NCBI GenBank assembly: GCA_027001815.1
Contig: JALTLT010000295.1
Location: 1 to 13,163 of the forward strand
Direction of reading: 5' to 3'
DNA: 13,163 bases
DNA from: Gammaproteobacteria bacterium
GTDB taxonomy: Bacteria > Pseudomonadota > Gammaproteobacteria > JALTLT01
Position 1 is the stretch's first letter; every line of letters begins with the position of its first letter. This document shows positions 1 through 6,927 of this stretch, piece after piece. Made by a program: the position numbers and the translations under genes. The notes under the pieces are model-generated. The model saw nothing but the letters and a program-made list of their open reading frames with translations, ran no database searches and had not been told where the DNA came from.

Positions 1-261
1 CGTCATGCCGCTCCCGCGGCGTGACGCATCGCCCGGGGCGCTCCCGCGCCCCAAGGGGCCGGGCCGTCGAGCCACACCCCACGCGACACGGGAGCGTCGC
101 CTGCCACGGGGGTGACGCCGGGGGACCGGCGTTACCAGGAGAATCTGCCCGATGCGCTTTGTTCCTGCTTCGCAGGAATTGCCCGATGCGCTGCGCTTAT
201 CGGGCCTACAGGTGCCGGTGGGATTGGGGGGAAAATCCAACCGTTACACCCCCGTCTCCCT
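1..261 (+). repeat. Hairpin-rich composite repeat, copy 1 (blocks B-C-D; left edge open)
   Basis: First of two tandem copies with a 261-bp period; the unit probably continues left of the window. It is a chain of inverted repeats. Arms GTCATGCCGC (2-11) and GCGGCGTGAC (16-25) surround TCCC. GTGACGCCGG (112-121) pairs with CCGGCGTTAC (126-135) around a 4-base loop. TTCCTGC (162-168) pairs with GCAGGAA (172-178). A REP-like palindrome at 181-209 has outer arms GCCCGAT and ATCGGGC and ends in CTAC. It lacks the leading REP block (A) present in the copies near aroK. No protein function is assigned. Confidence 0.85.
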
Positions 262-520
262 CGTCATGCCGCTCCCGCGGCGTGACGCATCGCCCGGGGC
301 GCTCCCGCGTCCCAAGGGGCCGGGCCGTCGAGCCACACCCGACGCGACGCGGGAGCGTCGCCTGCCACGGGGGTGACGCCGGGGGGCCGGCGTCACCAGG
401 AGAATCTGCCCGATGCGCTTTGTTCCCGCTTTGCGGGAATTGCCCGATGCGCTGCGCTTATCGCGCCTACAGGTACCTGTGGGGTTGGGAGGAAAATCGA
501 GCCGTTACACCCCCGTCTCC
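262..520 (+). repeat. Hairpin-rich composite repeat, copy 2 (blocks B-C-D)
   Basis: Tandem partner of the preceding copy, matching it at roughly nine bases in ten by eye. The same hairpins recur: GTCATGCCGC/GCGGCGTGAC (263-286), GTGACGCCGG/CCGGCGTCAC (373-396), TTCCCGC/GCGGGAA (423-439) and the REP-like palindrome at 442-470. In this copy the right arm of the REP palindrome reads ATCGCGC rather than ATCGGGC, so one pair is lost. The copy ends in GTCTCC and joins a REP block at 521. Confidence 0.85.
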
Positions 521-580
521 CGTAGGCCGGATAAGCCGCCTGCGGCGCATCCGGCAAATGCCGCCGCAGGCGGCACCACC
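521..580 (+). repeat. REP-like palindrome block (block A) closing the left array
   Basis: GTAG at 522 is followed by a palindrome with arms GCCGGAT (526-532) and ATCCGGC (549-555), then a second hairpin TGCCGCC/GGCGGCA (559-575) with a 3-base loop. GTAG followed by an imperfect GCCGGAT palindrome is the form of enterobacterial REP sequences. It faces opposite to the REP-like palindrome at 442-470, which ends in CTAC, so the two form a pair with GTAG flanks on their inner sides. The same block recurs at 11652, 11996 and 12985. Confidence 0.85.
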
Positions 581-595
581 AGCTGCCCGCTTGGC

Positions 596-717
596 GGGCT
601 GTTGAAAAACACAGTTTTTCGGCAGCCTGTGCCGCGGTGCAGGGATGCACCGCCGTTTTCAATGACGCCAAGTCGTTGAAAACGTGAGGAAGCCGGAGAT
701 CGCATTTTCGGCTCCCG
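596..717 (-). repeat. Truncated, inverted copy of the 160-bp TIR element at 4189-4348
   Basis: Read on the minus strand this segment matches positions of about 4225-4348 over some 120 bases, with about ten differences and two small indels by eye. It begins with GGGCTGTTGAAAA, the counterpart of the right terminal repeat of the other copy. It keeps two internal hairpins: GGTGCA/TGCACC (636-651), and the hairpin whose arms begin GTTTTC and end GAAAAC (about 656-684). The far end, with the second terminal repeat and a GGCC hairpin, is missing; a different hairpin (720-750) lies there instead. The element directly abuts the 3' end of mrcA. Confidence 0.75.
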
Positions 718-719
718 TA

Positions 720-750
720 CTCTGACAATTCAGGGATGAATTGTTCAGAG
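720..750 (-). terminator. Hairpin just past the mrcA stop codon, possible terminator
   Basis: Arms CTCTGACAATTCA (720-732) and TGAATTGTTCAGAG (737-750) pair with one bulged base around a GGGA loop, five bases beyond the mrcA stop codon. Its position suits a transcript end for mrcA. On the minus strand it is not followed by a run of T, so it is not a textbook intrinsic terminator. It could instead be the end of an inserted element. Confidence 0.4.
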
Positions 751-755
751 TTTCC

Positions 756-3263
756 TTAGAAGATCTGCTCGGTCCCGTCGCTCTCCGAGTCCCTCGAGTC
801 GAGCCTCTGGCTCTCGTCGTCCGGTGTTCCGCCCTCGGGGGAAGGCGGAGGGACGAGTTCTTCGGGAAAGGTCTCGAACACCGCCTTGGCAGTGTGAGGG
901 CCGGCCAGCAGGCCGGTCTCAGCGTCGATGCGAACGGTCACCAGGCCAGGCGGCATCTCCAGGGGGCGCTCGGGGATTCCGTCGAGAGCTACCCTCATGT
1001 AATCGATCCACATGGGCAGGGCGGCACGACCACCCACCTCCCGGGCTCCCAGGGTGCGGATCTGGTCGAAGCCCACCCAGGTGGTGGCCACCAGGTCCGG
1101 ATTGAAGCCGGAGAACCAGGCGTCCTTCTGGTCGTTGGTGGTGCCGGTCTTGCCGGCCAGGTCGTGGCGGCCGAGCACCATCGCGCGTCGTCCGGTACCC
1201 CGTTTCACCACATCACGCATCATCGACGTGATCAGGTAGATATTGCGGGCCGAGACGACGCGTGGCGCACGCAACTCTTCCGGAGGAAGGTCCATGGCGG
1301 CGGCTTCCCCCTCACCCGCCGCCGGCTCCGCCTCGACGGCTGTGGCGGAGGAGGCGGGTGATGGAGCGGTCGCGGTCGCCCGCGCCGCCATCTCCTCGCA
1401 CTGCGGGCAGGCCACCTTCGGTCGTGCCTCGAAGAGCACATTGCCGGAGGCGTCCTCGATCCGCTCGATCAGGTAGCTCTCCACCCGGAAGCCGCCGTTG
1501 GCGAAGACGGCGTAGGCGGTCGCCAGCTGCAGGGGGGTCACAGAGACCGAACCGAGGGCCAGTGAAAGATTGTGAGGGAGCTTCTCCGGCGCAAAACCGA
1601 AACGGGAGATGTAGTCGATGGCGTAGTCGACGCCGATGGATCTCAGCAGGCGGATGGAAACCAGATTGCGCGACTTCACCAACGCCTCGCGGAGCCGGGT
1701 CGGGCCGTAGAACTTGCCGCTGTAGTTCTCGGGGCGCCAGGTGTTCTCCAGCGCCGGGTCCTCGAACACCACCGGTGCATCGTTGATGATCGATGCCGGG
1801 GTATACCCCTTGGCCAGCGCCGCGGTGTAGATGAAGGGCTTGAAATTGGAGCCCGGCTGCCGCTCCGCCTGGATGGCGCGGTTGAACTTGCTGAGATAAT
1901 AGTCGAACCCCCCCTCCAGTGCCTGGATGGCGCCGTCGCGGGGGTCGATGGAGACCAGCGCCCCCGACACCTTCGGGATCTGTGCCAGCAGCCAGCGGTC
2001 GTTGTGGTCGTGTTCCAGGTAGACGATATCGCCTGCCTGCAGCACCTCTCCGGCCCGTTCCGGCTTGGGGCCACGCAGGTTGACGTCGATGTAGGGGCGT
2101 GCCCAGGCGATGCCCTCCCACTCGATCCGTGCCTCGTTGCCGCGGAAGGTGTAGGCGTTGGCGGCATTCTCCTCCACGGAGGTGATCACCGCAGGCACCA
2201 GTCCCCCGGCGACGGGAATCTCCCGGAGGCGTTTGTGGCGCGCCCTCTCGTCGGCCAGGGTCGCCTCGTCCATCTGTGCCACGGCGCCCCGCCAGCCGTG
2301 GCGGCGGTCGTAGGCCAGCAGGGCGCGGCGCAGGGCGCGGGTGGCGGCCTGCTGGCGTGTGGAATCGATGGTGGTGTAGACGCGATAACCGTTGGTATAG
2401 GCCTCCATGCCGTAGTGTTCCACCATGTAGGCCCGGACCATCTCGCCGATATAGGGGGCCTCCACCTCCACCACCCGGCCGTGCAGGGAGGCGGTGACCG
2501 GCGCGGCGATCGCCTCCTGGTAGGTCGCCTCGTCGATGAAGCCGAGTTCGCGCATGCGCCCCAGCACATAGTTGCGCCGCTGCACGGCGCGGCGTGGATT
2601 GGTGACAGGGTTGAGGGAGGAGGGGGCCTTGGGCAGGGCGGCGATCATGGCGATCTGCGGCAGCTCCAGCGCCTGGATCGGCTTGCCGTAGTAGACCTCC
2701 GCGGCGGCCTGCACGCCATAGGCGCGATGCCCCAGGTAGATCTTGTTGAGGTAGAGTTCGAGGATCTCCTCCTTGGTGAAGTCGCGTTCGATCTTGAAGG
2801 AGAGGAAGATCTCGTTGAGCTTGCGCAGGTAGGTCTTCTCCCGGGAGAGGAAGAAGTTGCGGGCCACCTGCATGGTGATGGTACTGCCCCCCTGTCCCTT
2901 CTCACCGGTGCGCAGCAGATGGACCGCCGCCCGCGCCAGTCCCTGCCAGTCGACGCCGGGGTGTTCGAAGAAGCGGTCGTCCTCGGCGGCAAGGAAGGCC
3001 TGGATCATCGGCTTCGGCACCTCCTCGAAACGGACCGGTGTCCGTCGCTTCTCGCCGATCTCCGCCATCATTTTTCCGTCACGGGTGAAGACCCGTAACG
3101 GTACCTGCAGCACCACGTCCCGCAGGGTCTCGGCATCCGGCAGTCTCGGTGTGATGTAGAACCAGGCGCCGGCCACCACCGCCGCGCCGAGCAGGCCGCC
3201 GGAGAGGAGAAGAACGAGGAGGATCTTCAGGAGGCGGAATCGTGGCTTGGGGGTAGACGACAT
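756..3263 (-). CDS. mrcA: Penicillin-binding protein 1A (class A, bifunctional)
   Basis: An inner-membrane enzyme of 835 residues that polymerises lipid II into glycan strands and cross-links peptides in the periplasm. One membrane segment lies at about residues 11-37. The GT51 transglycosylase domain follows, with EDDRFFEHPG (94-103; E94 the expected catalytic Glu), GGSTITMQ (125-132) and ELYLNKIYLG (169-178). The transpeptidase domain carries all three motifs: SNFK (472-475, nucleophile S472), SRN (531-533) and KTGT (705-708). A spacer between SRN and KTGT holds CPQC (619-622) and an Ala/Glu-rich stretch (about 627-660); the tail after residue 800 is acidic and Ser-rich. The start at 3263 is chosen because the membrane segment follows at once and AAGG lies a proper distance upstream (3270-3273). 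An in-frame extension to 3437 has no matching features. The gene is divergent from pilM, as usual in gammaproteobacteria. Confidence 0.96.
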   Translation of the reverse strand: MSSTPKPRFRLLKILLVLLLSGGLLGAAVVAGAWFYITPRLPDAETLRDVVLQVPLRVFTRDGKMMAEIGEKRRTPVRFEEVPKPMIQAFLAAEDDRFFEHPGVDWQGLARAAVHLLRTGEKGQGGSTITMQVARNFFLSREKTYLRKLNEIFLSFKIERDFTKEEILELYLNKIYLGHRAYGVQAAAEVYYGKPIQALELPQIAMIAALPKAPSSLNPVTNPRRAVQRRNYVLGRMRELGFIDEATYQEAIAAPVTASLHGRVVEVEAPYIGEMVRAYMVEHYGMEAYTNGYRVYTTIDSTRQQAATRALRRALLAYDRRHGWRGAVAQMDEATLADERARHKRLREIPVAGGLVPAVITSVEENAANAYTFRGNEARIEWEGIAWARPYIDVNLRGPKPERAGEVLQAGDIVYLEHDHNDRWLLAQIPKVSGALVSIDPRDGAIQALEGGFDYYLSKFNRAIQAERQPGSNFKPFIYTAALAKGYTPASIINDAPVVFEDPALENTWRPENYSGKFYGPTRLREALVKSRNLVSIRLLRSIGVDYAIDYISRFGFAPEKLPHNLSLALGSVSVTPLQLATAYAVFANGGFRVESYLIERIEDASGNVLFEARPKVACPQCEEMAARATATAPSPASSATAVEAEPAAGEGEAAAMDLPPEELRAPRVVSARNIYLITSMMRDVVKRGTGRRAMVLGRHDLAGKTGTTNDQKDAWFSGFNPDLVATTWVGFDQIRTLGAREVGGRAALPMWIDYMRVALDGIPERPLEMPPGLVTVRIDAETGLLAGPHTAKAVFETFPEELVPPPSPEGGTPDDESQRLDSRDSESDGTEQIF

Positions 3264-3318
3264 CAGATACCTTGGGAGAAGGGCAGGGGTTTCAGCGGTG
3301 TTGCCGATGGAGCCCGGA

Positions 3319-3348
3319 AGTATACCGCCCCTCGGCGGGCGGAGGCCA
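3319..3348 (-). promoter_or_regulatory. Probable mrcA promoter
   Basis: On the minus strand a TATACT box (3319-3324) lies about 55 bases before the mrcA start codon. An 18-base spacer upstream ends at a weak TGGCCT -35 candidate (3343-3348). The spacer is itself a dyad, CCGCCC and GGGCGG around a 6-base centre (3325-3342). The -10 box is convincing; the -35 is poor, so activation by a regulator or a different -35 is possible. Confidence 0.45.
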
Positions 3349-4110
3349 CTCTCGGCCTCTTCCAATGACACATGAGCCTGAAGGCGGTCCGGGTCCGGGA
3401 TCATCGGAGGATGATCGTGACCATCAAGGCCCGACAAGGCGCGGAACCCAGCCGCCCCCCGGGCTCACTCACAGCCACCCTTCGGGTTCATTTCCGGATT
3501 GGAAAGGACTCTCTCTTGCCGGGAGAGTGCCCGCGGCGGGTGCCGATGGGGATCGGCCTGGTCGTGGGGGGATGTTCACCGCCTGATGACAGGCGTACAT
3601 CGGCATGGAACAGGAGAGAAAGTGTGACCGATGTCCTCTCTCCGGGTATCGACAAACCGGGGGAGTTCCCCTACCATCACCCGAAGTCCGTGCCAAGAAC
3701 AATCTGAAAACAAGTATTGGGGGCGTCGAAGAGGGGCCGATCCAGACCATTCCCGCGACAGCCTCCAGGAAGGGAATCATCAGCGTCCGCTCGCCCGGAA
3801 CCCGGGGAAGCTCTGATCGAGGTCATCGAGGCCTCGCCAGAAAGCGCCGCGCCGCATGTGCGGTTTGTGGCCGGCTGAGGGATCGAAGATCAGTGCCTTC
3901 GATCTCGGCAGTCTTCCCGCCGAAAGACCTGATTCGGCGGCGTTTCCCTGCCGGTGCGGCCATGTCGCACGAAAGGGAGGCATTTTTGCAGAACGGCGCG
4001 TTTTGGGACGTATTTCCGGTTTTTGCGGAGTTTCCTTCAAAGATTTTCCGGTGTTGCCGATAAATCGGTACGGCCGGTTCGACTTCCGGTGTGGATTGCC
4101 GGGCCAATGT
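3349..4110. other. Long non-coding stretch in the mrcA-pilM divergent gap
   Basis: I see no convincing gene here. Short open frames exist on both strands but lack good ribosome sites and protein-like composition. There are scattered inverted repeats: GATCATC/GATGATC around GGAG (3399-3416), an 8-bp-arm hairpin CCGCCGAA/TTCGGCGG (3917-3940) and CCGAT/ATCGG (4057-4068). It could be decayed coding sequence, insertion debris or 5' regulatory sequence of either flanking operon. Confidence 0.5.
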
Positions 4111-4188
4111 CCAGCCCGAAAATTGCGTGAAGCCGCTTGATATTGCATTAAGGTTTATGTCTGTAAACAAAACATTCCATATATTTGG

Positions 4189-4348
4189 CAGGCTGTTGAA
4201 AAAGGCCGTCCTGGCCTTTTTCGACGCCGGAAGCCGAAAATGCGATTTCCGGCTTCCTCACGTTTTCAATGACTTGTCGTCATCGAAAACGGCGGTGCAT
4301 CCATGCACCGCGGCACAGGCTGGCGAAAAAGGTGTTTTCAACAGCCTG
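4189..4348 (+). mobile_element. MITE-like element with 14-bp terminal inverted repeats
   Basis: CAGGCTGTTGAAAA (4189-4202) and TTTTCAACAGCCTG (4335-4348) are perfect inverted repeats. Inside are four successive hairpins: AAAAAGGCC/GGCCTTTTT (4199-4221), which ends in five T and is terminator-like; GGAAGCCG/CGGCTTCC (4229-4257); GTTTTCAATGAC/GTCATCGAAAAC (4262-4290); and GGTGCAT/ATGCACC (4294-4309). No protein is encoded, and no clear target duplication is visible at the ends. A truncated inverted copy lies at 596-717. CTGTTGAAAA-type ends recall those of several insertion-sequence families, but I cannot assign one. Confidence 0.65.
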
Positions 4349-4424
4349 TCGGCGGGTAACGGGTTGATCCCGGCCCGCTCTGCCGGTGTCTGCACGCCTG
4401 GCGCGCCCGATTGCACCGCTTTTC

Positions 4425-4456
4425 GCGCAAGCCGTAGCGATGGCTACGCCTTGCGC
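4425..4456. repeat. Strong 14-bp hairpin upstream of pilM
   Basis: GCGCAAGCCGTAGC (4425-4438) and GCTACGCCTTGCGC (4443-4456) pair at 13 of 14 positions around GATG. It lies inside the inverted-repeat-bounded segment, about 120 bases upstream of the pil promoter. No T-run follows on either strand, so I do not call it a terminator. Confidence 0.6.
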
Positions 4457-4575
4457 TGCAGGGCGGCACACCCGAACACGCCAGACGCACGTCCATCCGG
4501 CAGCTTCACGCAACTTTCGGGCTGGTGGTGGAAGGGGCCCGCTGACACAGGTCGGGGGCGACGGAAGTGCTTTTA

Positions 4576-4604
4576 TTGACACGATGTTGCCCATGGCATT
4601 TAAT
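4576..4604 (+). promoter_or_regulatory. Sigma-70 promoter of the pilMNOPQ operon
   Basis: A perfect TTGACA (4576-4581), a 17-base spacer and TTTAAT (4599-4604, five of six matches to TATAAT) form a near-consensus promoter. Transcription would begin near 4611, giving a leader of about 45 bases before the pilM GTG start, which has AGGAA eight bases upstream. It is by far the best promoter match I see in the window. Confidence 0.8.
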
Positions 4605-4656
4605 GTGGAAAGGGATGACCCTTCCCTAACCGTGGGTATTAGAAAGGAAAACAACG

Positions 4657-5718
4657 GTGCCTCTATTCAAAAGGAAAACCCCACCCCTGCTTGGCATCGA
4701 CATCAGTTCCACCGCCGTCAAGCTGTTGGAGCTCAGTGAGTACAACGGCCGTTACCGGGTCGAGAGCTATGCGGTGGAGCCGCTTCCGCCCAATTCCGTG
4801 GTGGAGAAGAACATTTCCGACGTGGAGGCGGTCGGCGAAAGTATCCGTCGTGCCGTGAAACGTTCCGGGACCAAGGTACGTGATGCCGCCGCGGCAGTGG
4901 CCGGGTCGGCGGTGATCACCAAGACCATCACCATGCCGGCCGATCTCAAGGAAGAGGAGATGGAAGAGCGCATCGAGCTGGAAGCGGACCAGTATATTCC
5001 CTACCCCCTCGAGGAGGTGAGCCTCGACTTCGAGGTGCTCGGTCCCTCCGAGAAAAACCCCGATACCGTCAACGTCCTCCTTGCCGCATCCCGCAGCGAG
5101 AATGTGGAGATGCGCGTCGCGGCCCTGGAGATGGGGGGGCTCAACGCCAAGATCATCGATGTCGAGGCTTACGCCCTCGAGAACGCCTTCCGTCTGGTGG
5201 CGGAGCAGCTCCCGGAAGGGGGCCATGACCAGACCATCGCCGTGATGGACATCGGCGCCACCATGACCACCCTAAACGTATTGAACGACCTCACCATCAT
5301 CTACACCCGCGAGCAGGTCTTCGGTGGCAAGCAGCTCACCGAGGAGATCATGCGCCGTTACGGTCTCTCCTACGAGGAAGCGGGCATGGCCAAGCGCCAG
5401 GGAGGTCTTCCCGACAACTACATCCCGGACGTGCTGGAGCCTTTCAAGGAGGCGATGGCCCAGCAGGTGAGCCGGGCGCTCCAGTTCTTCTACTCCTCGA
5501 GCCAGTACAACTCGGTGGATCACATCGTGCTGGCCGGCGGCAGCGCCTCCGTTGCCGGGGTCGACGAGCTCATCGAGAGCCGCACCGGAACCCCCACCAC
5601 CATTGCCAATCCCTTTGCGGACATGTCGCTGTCGCCGAGAATCAAGCCCCAGACCCTGAGCAACGACGCCCCGGCGCTGATGATCGCCTGTGGCCTGGCA
5701 CTGAGGAGTTTCGACTGA
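4657..5718 (+). CDS. pilM: Type IV pilus assembly protein PilM
   Basis: A cytoplasmic actin-like ATPase-fold protein (353 residues, normal for the family) that docks on the N-terminal tail of PilN and anchors the pilus alignment complex. Nucleotide-fold motifs are clear: phosphate 1, GIDISSTAVKLLEL (13-26); phosphate 2, VMDIGATMTTLNVL (196-209); and the adenosine motif VLAGGSASVAG (291-301). The region between (about 95-185) is the PilM/FtsA-like insert, with DQYIPYPLEEV (111-121) typical of PilM. The start is GTG at 4657, supported by the upstream AAGGAA. An ATG is lacking at the N terminus, but the MPLFKRK beginning fits the family. It is first in the operon; pilN begins one base after its stop. 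Confidence 0.97.
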   Translation: MPLFKRKTPPLLGIDISSTAVKLLELSEYNGRYRVESYAVEPLPPNSVVEKNISDVEAVGESIRRAVKRSGTKVRDAAAAVAGSAVITKTITMPADLKEEEMEERIELEADQYIPYPLEEVSLDFEVLGPSEKNPDTVNVLLAASRSENVEMRVAALEMGGLNAKIIDVEAYALENAFRLVAEQLPEGGHDQTIAVMDIGATMTTLNVLNDLTIIYTREQVFGGKQLTEEIMRRYGLSYEEAGMAKRQGGLPDNYIPDVLEPFKEAMAQQVSRALQFFYSSSQYNSVDHIVLAGGSASVAGVDELIESRTGTPTTIANPFADMSLSPRIKPQTLSNDAPALMIACGLALRSFD

Positions 5719-5719
5719 T

Positions 5720-6286
5720 ATGGCCAGGATCAACCTGTTGCCGTGGCGTGAAGAGCTGCGGCGGGAGCGGAAGAAGCGGTTTCTGGCCTCCCTCGGTGTC
5801 GCCGTGGGAGTCACGGTGCTGGTGATGAGCGGTTTCCATCTGCGTGAAGTGGACCGCATCTCCTTCCAGCAGGAGCGGAACAGCTTCCTCCAGCAGGCGA
5901 TCAAGCGTCTCGACAAGGATATCGCCCAGATCCGCACCCTCGAGACCCAGAAGAAGAAGCTGCTGGCCCACATGGAGATCATCCAGAAGCTGCAGGCGAG
6001 TCGTCCCGAGGTGGTCCACCTCTTCGTCGAGATGGTGAAGACCCTTCCGGACGGCGTCTATCTCACCAAGCTGCAGCAGACCGGCACAGCCATCACCCTG
6101 TACGGCGTGGCCCAGTCCAACGCCCGTGTCTCCACCTTCATGTGGAACCTCGAACGCTCCCCGTGGCTCGACAAGCCCAACCTGCTGGTCATCGAGACCA
6201 AGGGGAAGGGCGCCGACCGTTACAGCCACTTCCAGCTCAAGGTGGAGCAGGTGCACAAGCGCGTCAACGGGGAGGGGCAGGGCTGA
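5720..6286 (+). CDS. pilN: Type IV pilus inner-membrane protein PilN
   Basis: A bitopic inner-membrane protein (188 residues) of the alignment subcomplex. It carries the hallmark INLLPWR motif at residues 4-10, the cytoplasmic peptide that binds PilM. A basic stretch (ELRRERKKR) precedes one membrane segment at about 23-41. A predicted coiled-coil (about 45-90) and a small periplasmic ferredoxin-like domain follow; the latter partners PilO. The gene begins one base after the pilM stop and its own stop overlaps the pilO start by one base (TGATG), which suggests translational coupling. Nothing looks unusual in length or motifs. Confidence 0.96.
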   Translation: MARINLLPWREELRRERKKRFLASLGVAVGVTVLVMSGFHLREVDRISFQQERNSFLQQAIKRLDKDIAQIRTLETQKKKLLAHMEIIQKLQASRPEVVHLFVEMVKTLPDGVYLTKLQQTGTAITLYGVAQSNARVSTFMWNLERSPWLDKPNLLVIETKGKGADRYSHFQLKVEQVHKRVNGEGQG

Positions 6287-6927
6287 TGAAACTCTCCGAA
6301 CTGAACGAACTGGACATCAACAACGTCGGTAGCTGGCCGGTGGCGGCGCGGGCAGTCCTCGTTCTCGCCGTCTGCCTGGTGGTTGCGGCCGCCATCTACT
6401 GGTTCGACATCCGTGCCCAGGAGGCGGAACTGGCCCGGCTGGAGCAGCAGGAACAGAAGCTCAAGGCGAGCCTGCGGGTGAAGGCCGGCCAGGCCTCCAA
6501 CCTCAAGGCCTATCTCCAGCAGCTCGAGGAGATGAAGAAGATGTTCGCCCAGATGCGACGTCAGCTCCCCAGCCGGACCGAGGTGCCGGAGCTGCTGGTG
6601 GACATCTCCCAGACCGGCGTTGCCGCCGGTCTGGAGTTCGAGTTGTTCCGGCCCCAGGCCGAACAGAAGAAGGACTTCTATGCCGAGAAGCCGGTGGACA
6701 TCGTCGTCACCGGCACCTATCACCAGTTCGGCATCTTCGTCAGCGGTGTGGCGGCACTTCCGCGCATCGTCACCCTTCACAACATCACCATCGAGCGGAA
6801 GGGCAAGAACAATGACAAGCTGGTGATGACCACTACCGCCAAGACCTACCGCTATCTCGACGACGACGAGATTGAGCTTCAGGAGGCGAAGAAGAGGAAG
6901 GCCAAGAAGCGGAGGAAGCGTCGATGA
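6286..6927 (+). CDS. pilO: Type IV pilus inner-membrane protein PilO
   Basis: The 213-residue partner of PilN in the inner-membrane alignment complex. A short cytoplasmic head is followed by one membrane segment (about 19-40), a coiled-coil (about 43-92) and a periplasmic ferredoxin-like domain (about 97-190) with conserved GTYHQFG (143-149) and KTYRYLD (186-192) stretches. The ATG at 6286 overlaps the pilN stop; a longer in-frame reading upstream only runs inside pilN and was rejected. The C terminus is unusual: after LDDDEIELQE it ends in a run of lysine and arginine (residues 202-213). The tail lies in the periplasm if the topology is normal. The stop overlaps the pilP start by four bases (ATGA). 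Confidence 0.95.
   Translation: MKLSELNELDINNVGSWPVAARAVLVLAVCLVVAAAIYWFDIRAQEAELARLEQQEQKLKASLRVKAGQASNLKAYLQQLEEMKKMFAQMRRQLPSRTEVPELLVDISQTGVAAGLEFELFRPQAEQKKDFYAEKPVDIVVTGTYHQFGIFVSGVAALPRIVTLHNITIERKGKNNDKLVMTTTAKTYRYLDDDEIELQEAKKRKAKKRRKRR

Larger units (their letters stand above)
4111..4525. repeat. 415-bp segment bounded by 23-bp inverted repeats
   Basis: The left arm (4111-4133), starting CCAGCCCGAAAATTGC, and the right arm (4503-4525), ending TTTCGGGCTGG, are reverse complements at 22 of 23 positions. They enclose an AT-richer stretch (about 4140-4187), the 160-bp element at 4189-4348, and a large hairpin (4425-4456). No open frame inside resembles a transposase. The layout suggests a non-autonomous mobile element that another element has entered, or an element pair. 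The right arm ends 50 bases before the pilM -35 box. Confidence 0.55.

Noticed and set aside
1..580. A CRISPR array
   Set aside because: The repeats are 261-344 bp long, touch each other without unique spacers, and contain internal hairpins; no cas genes are present.
21..605. A 194-codon frame running through both tandem repeat copies
   Set aside because: The 261-bp period is a multiple of three, so an open frame in one copy stays open in the next. The product is low complexity and the frame is not maintained as a gene in copies 3-5.
1572..3098. A 508-codon plus-strand open frame opposite mrcA
   Set aside because: It is antisense to a gene with all class A PBP motifs; the composition is a mirror of that gene and no motif is recognised.
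3264..3437. A 58-codon N-terminal extension of PBP1A
   Set aside because: The membrane anchor of PBP1A normally begins within a few residues of the start. The extension would cover the likely promoter and the AAGG site before 3263.
3605..4063. A 152-codon plus-strand open frame in the mrcA-pilM gap
   Set aside because: No convincing ribosome site, no hydrophobic or domain pattern, and overlapping frames on the other strand are equally long. It may be a remnant, but cannot be supported as a gene.
4091..4579. A 162-codon frame across the nested inverted-repeat segment
   Set aside because: It runs straight through terminal repeats and hairpins of the small element, is Cys- and Arg-rich without a pattern, and overlaps the pil promoter.
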